Below are positions 31,390-41,556 of a stretch of 64,000 bases of DNA, piece by piece (the stretch's first letter is position 1; the number at the start of each line of letters is the position of its first letter). The notes beneath the pieces were generated by a model. The model saw nothing but the letters and a program-made list of their open reading frames with translations, made no database searches and was not told the DNA's origin. The position numbers and the translations under genes are program-made. Origin of the DNA: Chaetoderma sp. LZ-2023a (taxonomy: Eukaryota; Mollusca; Caudofoveata; Chaetodermatida; Chaetodermatidae); NCBI GenBank assembly GCA_034401795.1, contig CM067373.1, positions 92,761,624-92,825,623 of the forward strand, read 5' to 3'.

Positions 31390-31886
31390 TTGGGTAAACC
31401 TATTATAATTCATAAACTTTCTTCCCTTTCACCAGATGATTCTGTCTGGTGCCCAGTTATGGCCCTTAATAGGTATAAGCTCGCACTGAATCCATATGAT
31501 CCGACAATAGACATCTTTGGGTTACATTTGCTGAAGGTGTGGATCGTCCTGCCTCCTTATCAACTATTTCTCGTTGGATAGTCGATACCATTCAAATTTG
31601 ACATGGTTTGGCCTCCCCTGGGGACAATGCTATACTGGGTGTTAAGGCCCATGATGTTAGGGGCCTTGCCAACTCTTGCGCCCTTTTTAATGGATCTTCT
31701 CTAGTTGACATTATGCAATTTGCTAACTGGAAATCAGAAAATACCTTTATTATTTTCTATCTTAAAGATTCTGGACCCTCTTCCTTTTTCTATAAGAACA
31801 TTCATAAGATAGCTTCCCGGACCTTGACTCGTATTCCTTTTTCATCATCATCATCTTTTCGTCCTTCATCATCTTCATTCGTATAA
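31390..31886 (+). pseudogene. Tyrosine recombinase C-terminal fragment (element C)
   Basis: The frame starts in the block that reads YPGKPIIIPKL in copies A and B, here GKPIIIHKL. It continues through DDSVWCPVMALNRYK (31390-31581) and, in another frame from 31608, VKAHDVRGLANS (His-x-x-Arg) and the WKSENTFIIFYLKD tyrosine block. It ends in a serine-rich tail. A frame change lies near 31590. The first catalytic Arg block is missing. Confidence 0.8.
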
Positions 31887-32214
31887 GAGTTATATTAGGG
31901 GTGAGTGCGAGTTCATTACTTCTTTCTCATGTGTGTTTTTTACTTCTATCATATCATCACTTTCATCACCCTTATTTATTCATCTCCTTTTGCATGATCG
32001 TTCTCTTCCTTGTCTTCTTGGGGTCGTTTATGATCCCCCTTCGTATCTTCTCCTTTTTTCTTTTGTTTCTTTCTATTAGACCTTTGAGAGTAATTTTGAG
32101 GAATTACTGTCTTTATAGTATCTTCCTTGTCTTGTTATTACTAACTTTGTACTCGTCTCTATTTTTACATCAATGTTGAGCAAAATTCGCCTCCCTCCGG
32201 GCTTTGTTCAATGT

Positions 32215-32336
32215 TGAAATCTGTATTTGAGCTATAGTAATGCAAGGAGGTAGGTTGTAATGTAGTAATAACGACCAGACGACCCGAAGGGTCTGGTCTT
32301 ATGTTTTACTAATTACATATATCTACCTCCTTGCAT
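32215..32336. repeat. Internal complementary region of element C
   Basis: Contains CTATAGTAATGCAAGGAGG then, after a CGACCCGAAGGGTCTGG junction, the inverse TACCTCCTTGCATTAC. The second half is the inverse of the element's right end near 32953-33029. Confidence 0.8.
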
Positions 32337-32952
32337 TACGGGCCACATCAAGCCTCCCCTCTGTCAAATTTTTTTTTGAGGTGTGTGGGTGGTGGGGGAG
32401 GCTTGAGGCTTCATCGTAATGGTCATCTCTTGTTAAATTAGTTATATTCAACATAAGATATTCATTACATCATTCAGCCTTTGGGTATACCCGAATATGA
32501 TTTTAACATATTTGGGTATTTCAGAATGAAATTTCCTGTCATATAATGTGGAGTATTTAGGTGAGTTTTTAATTTCAGCTTTAGTCAGATATTCAGAGCC
32601 GAGTAGTGATAGGATCATCTGCCTCTTCATGGATCTGCTTAAAGCTGGATTATATGACTGGATTCGTCAAAGGAATGAAGTCTTGGTTGCTACAACAAGG
32701 TCATGTGATAGCTATCAGCCAATGACGTTGTCATTGTGCTTAATTATCTTCTCAGTGGCTATGGGTATTGGATTAACCCTCTTCTTGCATCATTCTGAGA
32801 TATAGCATTCAAGCGAATTACTATGGATCTCATCATTAGAGAGAGTATGGAGATTCCTGAAGAAGCCTTCAGTCACTATGTAACCACAATACCCGTCAAA
32901 CATTTGCTGTAAAAAATTCATCCTGCTACGCTTCCCTTCAGAGAAGGAAAGA

Positions 32953-33029
32953 GCTATAGTAATGCAAGGAGGTAGGTGTATGTAATTAGTAAAACATAAG
33001 AGCAGACCCTCCGGGTCGTCTGGTCGATT
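32953..33029. repeat. Right end of element C
   Basis: TAGTAATGCAAGGAGGTAGG through CTCCGGGTCGTCTGGTC matches the end stored in the internal complementary region. The boundary is set at the last matching base. Confidence 0.75.
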
Positions 33030-33569
33030 TATATCTTTTCACGACGCCATTTTATGTCAAATTCTGGATTCATTTTGATGTAATAAATGATCTTTATTAA
33101 TGGATACGCAATATTTAGGTGCTCAAATTTAATAATTTCACTTCCGCGATGATGTTTTGAGGTATACATTGAACATAGTCTGAGAATTTGTACCGTGTGA
33201 AAATGAGCGCAATTTCTGTGGTATCATTTTTTTTTTTACAAAACGACCCAAAAAGATGTGCTCATACACTGTACTCGATTGTAGGATGCATCCCCCTTCC
33301 TAGAACATGTACTATGACAAAAAATCTGCGTCCTGTAGTCGAATTTTAACGGTAAATATAATAGAAAATTAAACATGCACTACAGCTTACTTTATAGGCC
33401 TACTATACGGCTGATACTCGAATGACTCGGTGTTATCAGTCTGATCAATCTGTTATAAAACATGCTCTTCAGAGCTTATGTGAAAATAAGAAAATAATGC
33501 ACACAGTGTGTCCTGATTTGAGATCTAATAGCTATATGTTATGCAGAGCATGTTTGAATGTACTTATCT

Positions 33570-33570
<1 letters not shown>

Positions 33571-33614
<44 letters not shown>
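33571..33614. repeat. (GT)n microsatellite, about 22 units
   Basis: An uninterrupted GT dinucleotide run, seen directly. Confidence 0.95.
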
Positions 33615-33618
<4 letters not shown>

Positions 33619-34094
33619 AGTGAATGGGCAGTGGTGTATAGAGAGCTCACTGCAGCAGCAGGAGGAGTGAGCCAGCCGGCCAGCACGAGAATGTATATAA
33701 AACACAAACGGATTTCGAGAGTGATGAGTGAAATAACTGTAAAATGCTAAATATGGCTGCTCAGAAATTTTCTTTTTCTTGACCAAAAAATCCTGTTCAT
33801 TCCATGCAACCCTCTGTGAGTCTGTGAGTCTTATTAATATTGTGTGATAGAGGAGATAATCATAGTGCTTAATTCCAGTATTATTCAAGTATTCTTGGGA
33901 GTTTACCACAGTATAGAGATGTGCTGGTTGGTTGCTATATAAAGGGAATGAGTTATATTTCAAACCTTTGCGTCCCTGTGCGCACAGGTTTCGTGACTGT
34001 GACACTTCGCTAGACACTTCCAATTACAATTTCGACCATAGGAAGACACCAATAAATTCCCCATATCTCAATTTCAGGGCAAACAAACAGGAGA

Positions 34095-34215
34095 GCTGTT
34101 GAATAGTCTGATATTAATATGGCTGGAAGCCATTGATGCCTTAGGCATCACTATTGCTCCCAGTTATATTAGTTTCAAAACATTCAACAGATTATGCTAT
34201 GTATCATAAATAATT
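34095..34215. repeat. Foldback MITE family 2 copy
   Basis: Inverted arms of the GTTGAATATTTTGAAACTAA type with a GGCATCA-containing loop (AAGCCATTGATGCCTTAGGC). The same family occurs at 37797-37990, 39050-39150, 53205-53330, 54190-54290 and 58871-60135. Confidence 0.65.
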
Positions 34216-34406
34216 ACTTTTTCAGGGATCTGTCATTGAAAGCATTAGATTGTAAAGACATATAATTCGTACAACTTGACAGACTGATTCATGGTGCAAT
34301 GGATTATGGCGTCAGCCTACATGTGATTATGACATCATATGATTGACTGACAAACCGGAGTCCTCAATTTATCACCTGAGTAGATATTTTGCTATGGCGT
34401 TATTAT

Positions 34407-36705
34407 TAGCTCACCTAGCCAGGATGGCCAAGTGAGCTTAAGGCATGGCAACTGTCTGGTGTCCGTCCATCAACTTTTTACTTAAACAACTTCTCAAGAA
34501 CCATGGGGCCGATTTCAATTATGTTTGAGAGGAAGAATCCTTAGGGCATGAAGATCCAAGTTTGTACAAAGGAAGCCAATCGGCTAATTTGGCCTGGTGG
34601 CCACCTTAGATTTTGGCTGATATTTCAAAATGTCTTTGAAAAGCTTCTCCGAAACCATTCAAAACTCATGAAACATTATCTAGGACAAGGGTTGAAACAA
34701 GTTTGTTCAAGGGAAGTTGATTGGCCAAAGGGTTTGACGGCCATCGTGGATGACCTAGTTTTCGCAAAAACAACTCCAGATTCGCTGAACGGATTGGGCC
34801 GAAATTTGGGATATATGATTATGGACTAAGGGCCATTAAAGTTTGTTAAAGGAAACTTAATACATCTAAAAAAACATGGCCACCTTGGGCCTATCAAATT
34901 GTAGTGTGTTTGGTGACCATTTTGGATTTTTTTATGTGATAGGTGTTCAATCCGGAATTTTTTTTATACAGGTTTTTGGGTATTCTGATCAAATTTGCCT
35001 TTCTCGATACTGTCGGATGAACGCTGGCCATCTTGTATCTTATTCCCAACCATACTAAGGCAAATGGAAATTTAAAATGTCTTCTCGAGAACCACTAGTC
35101 CGATTTCAAGTATATTTGGCAGAGGGCATCCGTAGGCTATAAATATCCAGCTTTGTTCAAGCGAAGACGATCGGCCAATTTGGCTGGCAGCCAGCTTGGA
35201 TTTTGCCCTATTTTTAGAAACATCTTTAAAAAATCTCCAAAATGGCTTGAGGTACTGATCCAAAACTTATCTGAAATAACATCTAGGGCAATAGCTGAAC
35301 CAAGTTTGTTCAAGAGAACCTGATGGGTCAATTTGCTTGGCAGCCATCTTGGATGACCTAGTGCTTGTTTGCTTTAAAACGCTACTCCTCCTTAACCAAT
35401 AGCCGAATCTTAACTAAATTTTGGTCAAAGGATGTCATTGTGCTCGGATCCAGAACTTCCATTTGGAATTTTGATTCATACATTTTTTGGGTCAAAATCT
35501 TAGATTTTACTACAAATTTAACGGAAATTGTTAAATTGCTTCTTCTCCTTACTCTTTTAACCGATTTCAATCAAATTTTGCTGAAAAGATCCTATGGTCA
35601 TTGGTTATAGAACTTCATTCAGAATTTTGATTCGTAAATATTTTGGGTCAAAATCTTAGATTTTATTAAAAATTTACCGGAGATTGTCAAATTGCTTCTT
35701 CTCCTTTAGAATTTTGACCGATTTCAACCAAATTGGGCTGAAAGACTCCTATGGTCATAGGCTCTAGAACTCCATTCAGAATTTTGTTGCGTAAATATTT
35801 TGAGTGAAAATCCTAGATTTTATTGAAAATTTACCGGAAATTGTCACATTGCTTCTTCTCCTTACCCGTTTGAATGATTTCAATCAAATTTGGCTGAAAG
35901 GACCCAATCGTCCTAGGCTCCAGAATTTCCATTCGGAATTTTGATTCATCAGTCTTTTTAATGAAAATCTTAGATTTTATGAAAAATGTACCGGAAATTG
36001 TCAAATTGCTTCTTATCCTTACCATTCTGAGCGATTTAACCCAAATTTGGCGGAAATGATCCTGTGGTGATGGGCTCTAGAATTTCCATACAGAATTTTG
36101 ATTCATCAATTTTTTGGGGGTGGAATCTTAGATTTTATTTAAAATGTACTGGAAATTGTCAAATTGCTTCTTCTCCTTACCATCTTGACCGGTTTTAACC
36201 AAATTAGGCTGAAAGGATCCTATGGCCATAGGCTCCAGACCATCCATTCAGAATTTTGATTCATCAATTTTTTTTTTGCGTGAAAATCTGAGATTTTATG
36301 AAAAATGTACCAGAAATTGTCAAATGGCTACTCCTCCTTAGCTGCTTGACATATTTCAACCAAATTTCACTAATGGATTCTATGGTGGTAGGCTCTAGAA
36401 ATTATATTCAGAATTTTGATTGATCAATTTTGTTGGGTGAAAATCTGAGATTTTATGAAAAGTTTACAAGAAATTGTCAAAACGCTGCTTCTCCTTAGTT
36501 GCTTGACATATTTCAAGCAAATTTGGCTAGAGTGACCCTATCAAGGTAGACTAGAATTTCTATTCAGAATCTTGATTGGGCAATTTTTTGGGTGGCCATC
36601 TTGGATTTTCTGAAAATTATCCATCAATTATCTACACGTATTTAAATGCAAATGGTTCAAATGTTAATGGTCCAGGTGAGCGCCACAGGCCCTTGAGCCT
36701 CTTGT
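34407..36705. repeat. Long interspersed repeat with about 160-bp internal periodicity
   Basis: It starts with the hairpin AGCTCACCTAGCC…AAGTGAGCT and ends with GGTGAGCGCCACAGGCCC. Between 35380 and 36640 a unit of roughly 155-165 bp recurs about eight times: AATTTTGATTCATCAATTTT, then CTTAGATTTTA, then GAAATTGTCAAATTGCTTC, then TTCTCCTTA, then a GATTTCAA block. Related copies lie at 57880-58560 and 60465-61505. It is non-coding; I recall similar AGCTCACCT/GGTGAGC repeats from mollusc genomes but cannot name the family. Confidence 0.65.
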
Positions 36706-36717
36706 TTTAAAGAAAAT

Positions 36718-36898
36718 TTAAATGTCATCCAGAATGTCAATTTGCAGACCAAGAGATTATTTTTGAAAGTGTACAACTTGAATGATTGGCTTATTTATCG
36801 AGCCAGTCATTTCAGTGGTAATTTTCAAAGATAGTCTTCTTGGTCTGCTAATGGACAGATCACTGCCATTTTGACCGGGTTGAGTGTTAAAGGGTTAC
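36718..36898. repeat. Foldback MITE family 1 just upstream of the DnaJ gene
   Basis: A diverged palindrome with AATTTGCAGACCAAGAGA and its inverse TCTTGGTCTGCTAATG, ending AAAGGGTTA. It lies about 90 bp before the first predicted coding exon. Confidence 0.65.
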
Positions 36899-36990
36899 TA
36901 GTGTTTGTCGATTCGTGTATATTTGCACTTCTTTTGCTTTATACCATATTGTGTTAAAGAATTAAATTCTGATAATATATTGCAGTGAGT

Positions 36991-37076
36991 ATGTTGTCCC
37001 TAAATGAAGTACTGGGTCCCTGTCAGAGATGTTTTCTACTATCACGCTACAGTTCATTTGGCACACAACAATTCAG
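36991..37076 (+). CDS. DNAJC4: DnaJ-domain gene (DNAJC4-like), exon 1
   Basis: ATG at 36991 opens 28 codons plus 2 bases (MLSLNEVLGPCQRCFLLS...), a hydrophobic and basic leader that could be a targeting sequence. It ends at TTCAG before GTACAT. Joining in phase 2 to 38291 gives an arginine codon and leads straight into the J domain. Upstream is TATATTGCAG, which could be an acceptor for a 5' UTR exon. The unspliced frame runs to 37263 and contains a hydrophobic stretch (FLFVIASTAMISLSVGLAV), so an intron-retained or alternative product is possible. Confidence 0.55.
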
Positions 37077-38290
37077 GTACATAATCATAAAATCCATGGT
37101 ATTGTCAAACTATGCGATGAATAATCCTCAGCGAAGACGCTCTTCAGCAACAAGATTTTTGTTTGTAATTGCGTCTACAGCTATGATAAGCTTGTCTGTA
37201 GGTCTGGCTGTCAAATCTTTGACAAATAACACACAAGTCGCAGATATAGCGAATAGATTTTAGTTTGTTTGAATGAATATCATGGCCACTGAATTATTCA
37301 TGAATCCACTTTTGAATCACACATGTTAGACATAGTAATGCCATTGAGTTTTCATCAATTTGGCCCAAGTGACTTAAAATATAGTTATACATTTTTTTAG
37401 GAAAATAGCGATGATTTTTAAGAAATATCTAGAATTTACAGTCAATGGTGTGCCATCACAAATCCCCACCATTTCCCCAACTTTGGCAAACAGTTTCAGA
37501 TGAGATAGACAAATGCAGGTTATTACAGTATCCCCAATGATGTTTTTCAGTTACCGGTAGCTCACATGGCAGCTGATATTGACTAAATTTCATTTCAAGG
37601 AGGTCTACATAGTTGTGTAATAGATAGACTCTTATATGTGAGAAAACAGATTGAACATTCTGATATGCTATAATAAGTCTGCAAGTTTTGCTGCATCCAG
37701 TTGGTTAAAAAAAATTTTCAATGCTATGTTTTACACATAATAGGGCTGTAGACAGCAACACTAACCATATTATTTTCAATAGAAGGTCGAGCTAACATTT
37801 TAACCATTTCACTGATGAACTCGCCATATTTCATTTTCAAGGCAGCGATACAGGAAAAATGTTGAATATATTTTTGAAATTAATTTGACTGGAAAACTTC
37901 CAGTCAAATTAATTTCAGAATATTCAACAGATTACGTTGTACATCGTCCAGAATATACCTTTTTTTAAGGATTTGGCGATGAAATGGTTATGGAACTTAT
38001 GAATTCTAATGCAGAGTGTTGAAAATGTTGTCAACACAGTGTGACAAACATTCTTTGAATCATGAACTCCCAGACTCTCAATATTAATACAAACATTTCT
38101 AGGTAAGTCGTTGAATATTTTGAAACTAATTTGACTACAACCTGCAATGCAATAACAGTTCTAAATCAGATTACTTTCATAATACTCAGTGCAAAATATC
38201 TTATATTTGTCGATTGTTTTTCATATTTTATGTTCACGGGTTACATGTGTAATTGAGACTATAAGCTGTAGTCTGTCATTGTCTTTACAG
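37077..38290. other. Intron 1 of the DnaJ gene
   Basis: Non-coding. It holds a fragment of the 4617-5715 repeat family (about 37432-37500, inverted: TGGTGTGCCATCACAAATCCCC) and a complete foldback family 2 element at 37797-37990. Confidence 0.55.
37797..37990. repeat. Foldback MITE family 2, best-preserved copy
   Basis: Outer termini TTAACCATTTCACTGATG and GATGAAATGGTTA are inverse. An inner palindrome of GTTGAATAT...AATTAATTTGACTGGAAAAC and its inverse forms a long hairpin. There is no coding capacity. Confidence 0.75.
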
Positions 38291-38384
38291 GCTATGCTCG
38301 AGGACGCATTATGAAGTGCTAGGTGTGAGTAAAACTGCCAGTTTAGAAGACATAAAGAATGCTTACTTGGAAAAGTCTAAAATG
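38291..38384 (+). CDS. DNAJC4: DnaJ-domain gene (DNAJC4-like), exon 2: J-domain N half
   Basis: Between acceptor GTCTTTACAG and donor ATG/GTATTA lie 94 bases encoding R-LCSRTHYEVLGVSKTAS then EDIKNAYLEKSKM. This is helix I and helix II of a J domain (YEVLGV; IKNAYLEKSK). It ends in phase 0, immediately before the His-Pro-Asp motif that exon 3 begins with. J domains stimulate Hsp70 ATPase through HPD. The gene continues across an intron enlarged to 16.8 kb by nested transposons. Confidence 0.8.
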
Positions 38385-39447
38385 GTATTAATACAGTAAT
38401 AATATGTTATCTACAACCCTCCCTTCTCACCCCACCCCCACACACACAGGCGCACACATGCACCCATCTTGAATTTATATTTATGATCTTTGAAACAGGA
38501 CCAACATATTTCGAAATAATAAACTCTTAATGTTACATAGATTGCAGACCCTCACCACCGATTTTTGTCACATTTTGGAAAGTTTTCGGAGTGTGTCCCT
38601 TTATGAATAATCCTGGAATTTGGACCAACATTTTTCCAAATAGCATTCCGATTGTAAAAAGAGAAAGATTGACTGAAATTTTATTTCTGCTGATGACATC
38701 ACCTTCACTTACATGTTTGGAAAATAATCTGCGTTATTTTATCCCATTGGCGCATAATATGTACATACAGTTAAGATGATGCGTACATATACATACGTTA
38801 CTGGTGACCAGGGATGGGGTCAGTTACATTGCATCTATTACTATTACTTTCAATTCCTTCTATTACTATTACAATTACTCCAGATTTGATCTATTACTAT
38901 TACTATTACATTTGAGCCATAGGTATCACTCACACACATGCATCCCTACATATATGCATGCAAATGAAAACAAATCAGATATTTGGATATTAACCCTTTC
39001 ACTGATGAAGCCCCTTTATCTCAATTTCATTGAGACCAAATAGGATAGCTTTGGAATATTATGAAGATATTCTGACTGAAGGGCCTTGCTGCAGGCAGTA
39101 ATGTCTTCCAGGTAAATTGATTTCAAAATATTCAACTAATTGTTTCTTACATCATATAAAAGTTGCTACATGGGTTAATGATAAGAGTAATGAGTGTAGA
39201 CTCTTACCTATGCTTCCCGCAGTTCGCCATACATGTTTTATTTACTGATACAATGTTAGTGAATAGCAGACTTCCTCAGCTGTGGTCAGATAATAGTCTG
39301 CTTGAATGATTTTAACCCATTTAGCTCTCTGGGCAAATCTCAACATTCTTTTATATTCTACAAGATCAGGAAGACCACAGAATATTATGAAATTTGTGTT
39401 GCTGATATTAGTTGATGTGTTTAGAACAACAACTTACAGCAATATCA

Positions 39448-39730
39448 GTTGTTATTACACCACAAAAACATCTATACCGTTCAATCACTACTTGCTAAAT
39501 CAACTACTCTGCATTTAGCCACCAGAATAAGATTTTTATGCTTCCTTACATTCTTCCATATGCCTATTCCATATTAATATATACCCTCAACCAGGCTACT
39601 GGTATGGTACACCCCCAGCATATGGCCTGATAAGGACTGGCACCAGTCTGTACTTAGTCCTTGGTGACGCGTGTCACTAAGCATGCCTGCGCATGCGGAT
39701 TGGAGCCCAAATAGGAAAAAGATTCACTTT
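39448..39730. repeat. Left inverted terminal repeat of DIRS D
   Basis: Blocks TTCAATCACTACTTGCTAAA, GTCCTTGGTGACGCGTGTCAC and GGAGCCCAAATAGGAAA recur inverted at 52525-52790. The left boundary is set from the internal complementary region. Confidence 0.85.
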
Positions 39731-40230
39731 TCAAATATTCTGCAAGCAGTACAGTCTGCAAATATTCCAGCTAAGTTTTTGTAGCTTTGTGCTGAGTTCA
39801 GCTTACTTATTTGAGAGTGCTTCAATCCAGGATTATGCCTAATATGAAGTCTATCCTCCATAAGTTATGGTTATGGAGTATTTCGTGGTTTTATTGCTAT
39901 TTATACTCTGTATATGTGTTACCAGTTTTCGTGATGTATCTCGTTTTCATGGTCATCAATCAAAATGCTTAAGTCATCATCATCATCTCTAACCCTCAAT
40001 TACTCTAAGAGCCTTATATTCACTTATTTCTAATCATATTTTAGTGCAAAAGCAAGAAAACATTCTATTTCCCTTAGAAAGTGTCATTTTTTCTTAGGGA
40101 TTTTTTGTCATTTGAATTTGAAGTTTCCCGCCTCTAAGCATGTGTTTGTTTGCTTTATCTCAGACTCAATATTTTAGAGAAGTTTTTAGAAGCTGCATGC
40201 TTCATTCTATGTTTTTATTTTCGTTTTTAG

Positions 40231-40733
40231 GAGTCTGTTCAATCAGTCGAGAAAGTCGAGTGCACGTCGACTAAGTGCAATCGAGTCCACTCCATGGAGT
40301 TTGGGGGCCATGTTTGCCTAAAATGCACTACTTGTACACCGTTAACGATGTGCGGGGTATGCAAAGGATGGTTTTCGCCCGTATCCAAGGCATACTTTAA
40401 GGATTTTTCATCCAAGTCCGCGTTGCCCACTGATCGATCCGCCTCCGTTGCTTCAAAGTCTAAAGCTGTGTCTTTTGCTAATGCGTTTGTATCTTCTACA
40501 CCAGCAACGGAACGGGGGGGGGCAGCGGTGGTGGGGACTCTTCGTCTAATTCTGATGCTGTTTTAGCTCTTTTTGCGCGATTCGAGTCTTTTGCGATAGT
40601 CTTGACAAAGTCGTTAGATGAGCAAATTTCGTCAGCCATTGGCGTGGCTAGAGATGTTTCATCCGAGTCGGACGATAACTAGAAGGTTAGCGGGCGTGCC
40701 CGCAAATCACGCCCGCAAATGGGGGAAGCCAAC
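40231..40733 (+). pseudogene. DIRS D gag, N-terminal part
   Basis: After the acceptor-like TTTTCGTTTTTAG the frame begins ESVQSVEKVECTSTKCNRVH. It carries the DIRS Cys/His motif: a Cys pair (here x4 apart), then x10-His-x-Cys-x2-Cys-x2-Cys-x5-Cys-x2-Cys-x2-Trp. A G run near 40515-40523 shifts the frame, and a TAG lies near 40681. The frame continues to the DIRS E insertion and resumes after 47004 with basic codons, so DIRS E landed within this gene. I could not identify an upstream micro-exon for D. Confidence 0.7.
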
Positions 40734-40739
40734 TTCTAC

Positions 40740-40922
40740 TTCGAATAATACTTACCAGATGTACTATTATGATAATGTCTATTATCTAGTCTAGCTCAAA
40801 ATAAACAATTAAAACTCCGCACTCTCCTGGTCCTGCCCATACTGTGTCCGGGAATACCATAGCCGCAGGTACCGAGTCTATTCCCAATCACAGTCAGATT
40901 CGTCTATTTTGCGCTTGTTTCA
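40740..40922. repeat. Left inverted terminal repeat of DIRS E
   Basis: AATAATACTTACCAGATG through CAATCACAGTCAGATTCGTC is the inverse of about 46803-46963. Confidence 0.88.
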
Positions 40923-41002
40923 AGTCGCATGTGTTTAGAGTATCATTTAATTGATAAATTAAGCAGTTTTAGCGCGTGTTTGTGAAAACCATCGCTGGAC
41001 TA

Positions 41003-41035
41003 ATGGAGGAACTAGGGAAATCATCACAGGGGCAG
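41003..41035 (+). CDS. DIRS E gag exon 1 (micro-exon)
   Basis: Eleven codons, MEELGKSSQGQ, ending CAG before GTTGTATC, the same donor octamer as in copies A and B although the rest is unrelated. Joining to 41557 after TGTTCGCAG preserves phase 0. Intron 41036-41556, 521 bp. The intron contains AAGATGGCGGC near 41228, a match to the YY1 consensus. Confidence 0.6.
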
Positions 41036-41556
41036 GTTGTATCAATCTAGAATTTATACATTCGTGCCATAATGACTGTTTGAAATTTCCTTAAATTGGC
41101 ACATTGTTTTATAATGTTAGCCATTGTTGGAGTCGCTTCTGTACCCGTTAACTTTTAGTTTTAATTCGGGTACTCGGTTAATTTCTCTTGCGACTCGGTT
41201 CCTCTAAGATGGATGCGCCTTTAGCCAAGATGGCGGCGCCCATGTAATATGTCGTTATTGGCTTGGTGTATCCAGGCACTCTGTTATCGCCGATTTTAGC
41301 TCTCGCTTCATTGTCGAGGGTGTTTGTAGTGATCGGCGAGGTTTTCTTGGTTATTTAACGTTAGTTAAAGGCTGAGTTGTGTTTTGTAAAAAATTTTCAC
41401 TCAAAAAAGTTTCAAATATTTCCTGCCTAAGACTTGTTATCATTAATTTAAGAGAAAGTTAATGTGTTTAAGAAATCTTAACTATCAAGTCTATTGTGCG
41501 TATTGCTCGTCATCACTTGTCATGTGCAGCGTTTTAATTCTTCTCTGTGTTCGCAG

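Larger units (their letters stand above)
31386..33029 (+). mobile_element. DIRS element C, 3' fragment
   Basis: A different DIRS family, truncated on its left at the junction with copy B. It holds the C-terminal half of a tyrosine recombinase, a non-coding tail, an internal complementary region (32215-32336) and the right end (about 32953-33029). No left half was found in the window. Confidence 0.8.
33030..34406. other. Non-coding region with GT microsatellite
   Basis: No gene is recognised. It contains the GT tract at 33571-33614 and a foldback family 2 copy at about 34095-34215. Confidence 0.45.

Noticed and set aside
33532..34023. Minus-strand 163-codon frame through the GT microsatellite
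   Set aside because: It depends on a His-Thr run translated from the dinucleotide repeat and has no homology.
36991..37263. Separate small membrane protein from the unspliced first exon
   Set aside because: A transmembrane-like stretch is present, but the phase-2 donor at 37077 fits the J-domain exon exactly. Kept only as an alternative product.
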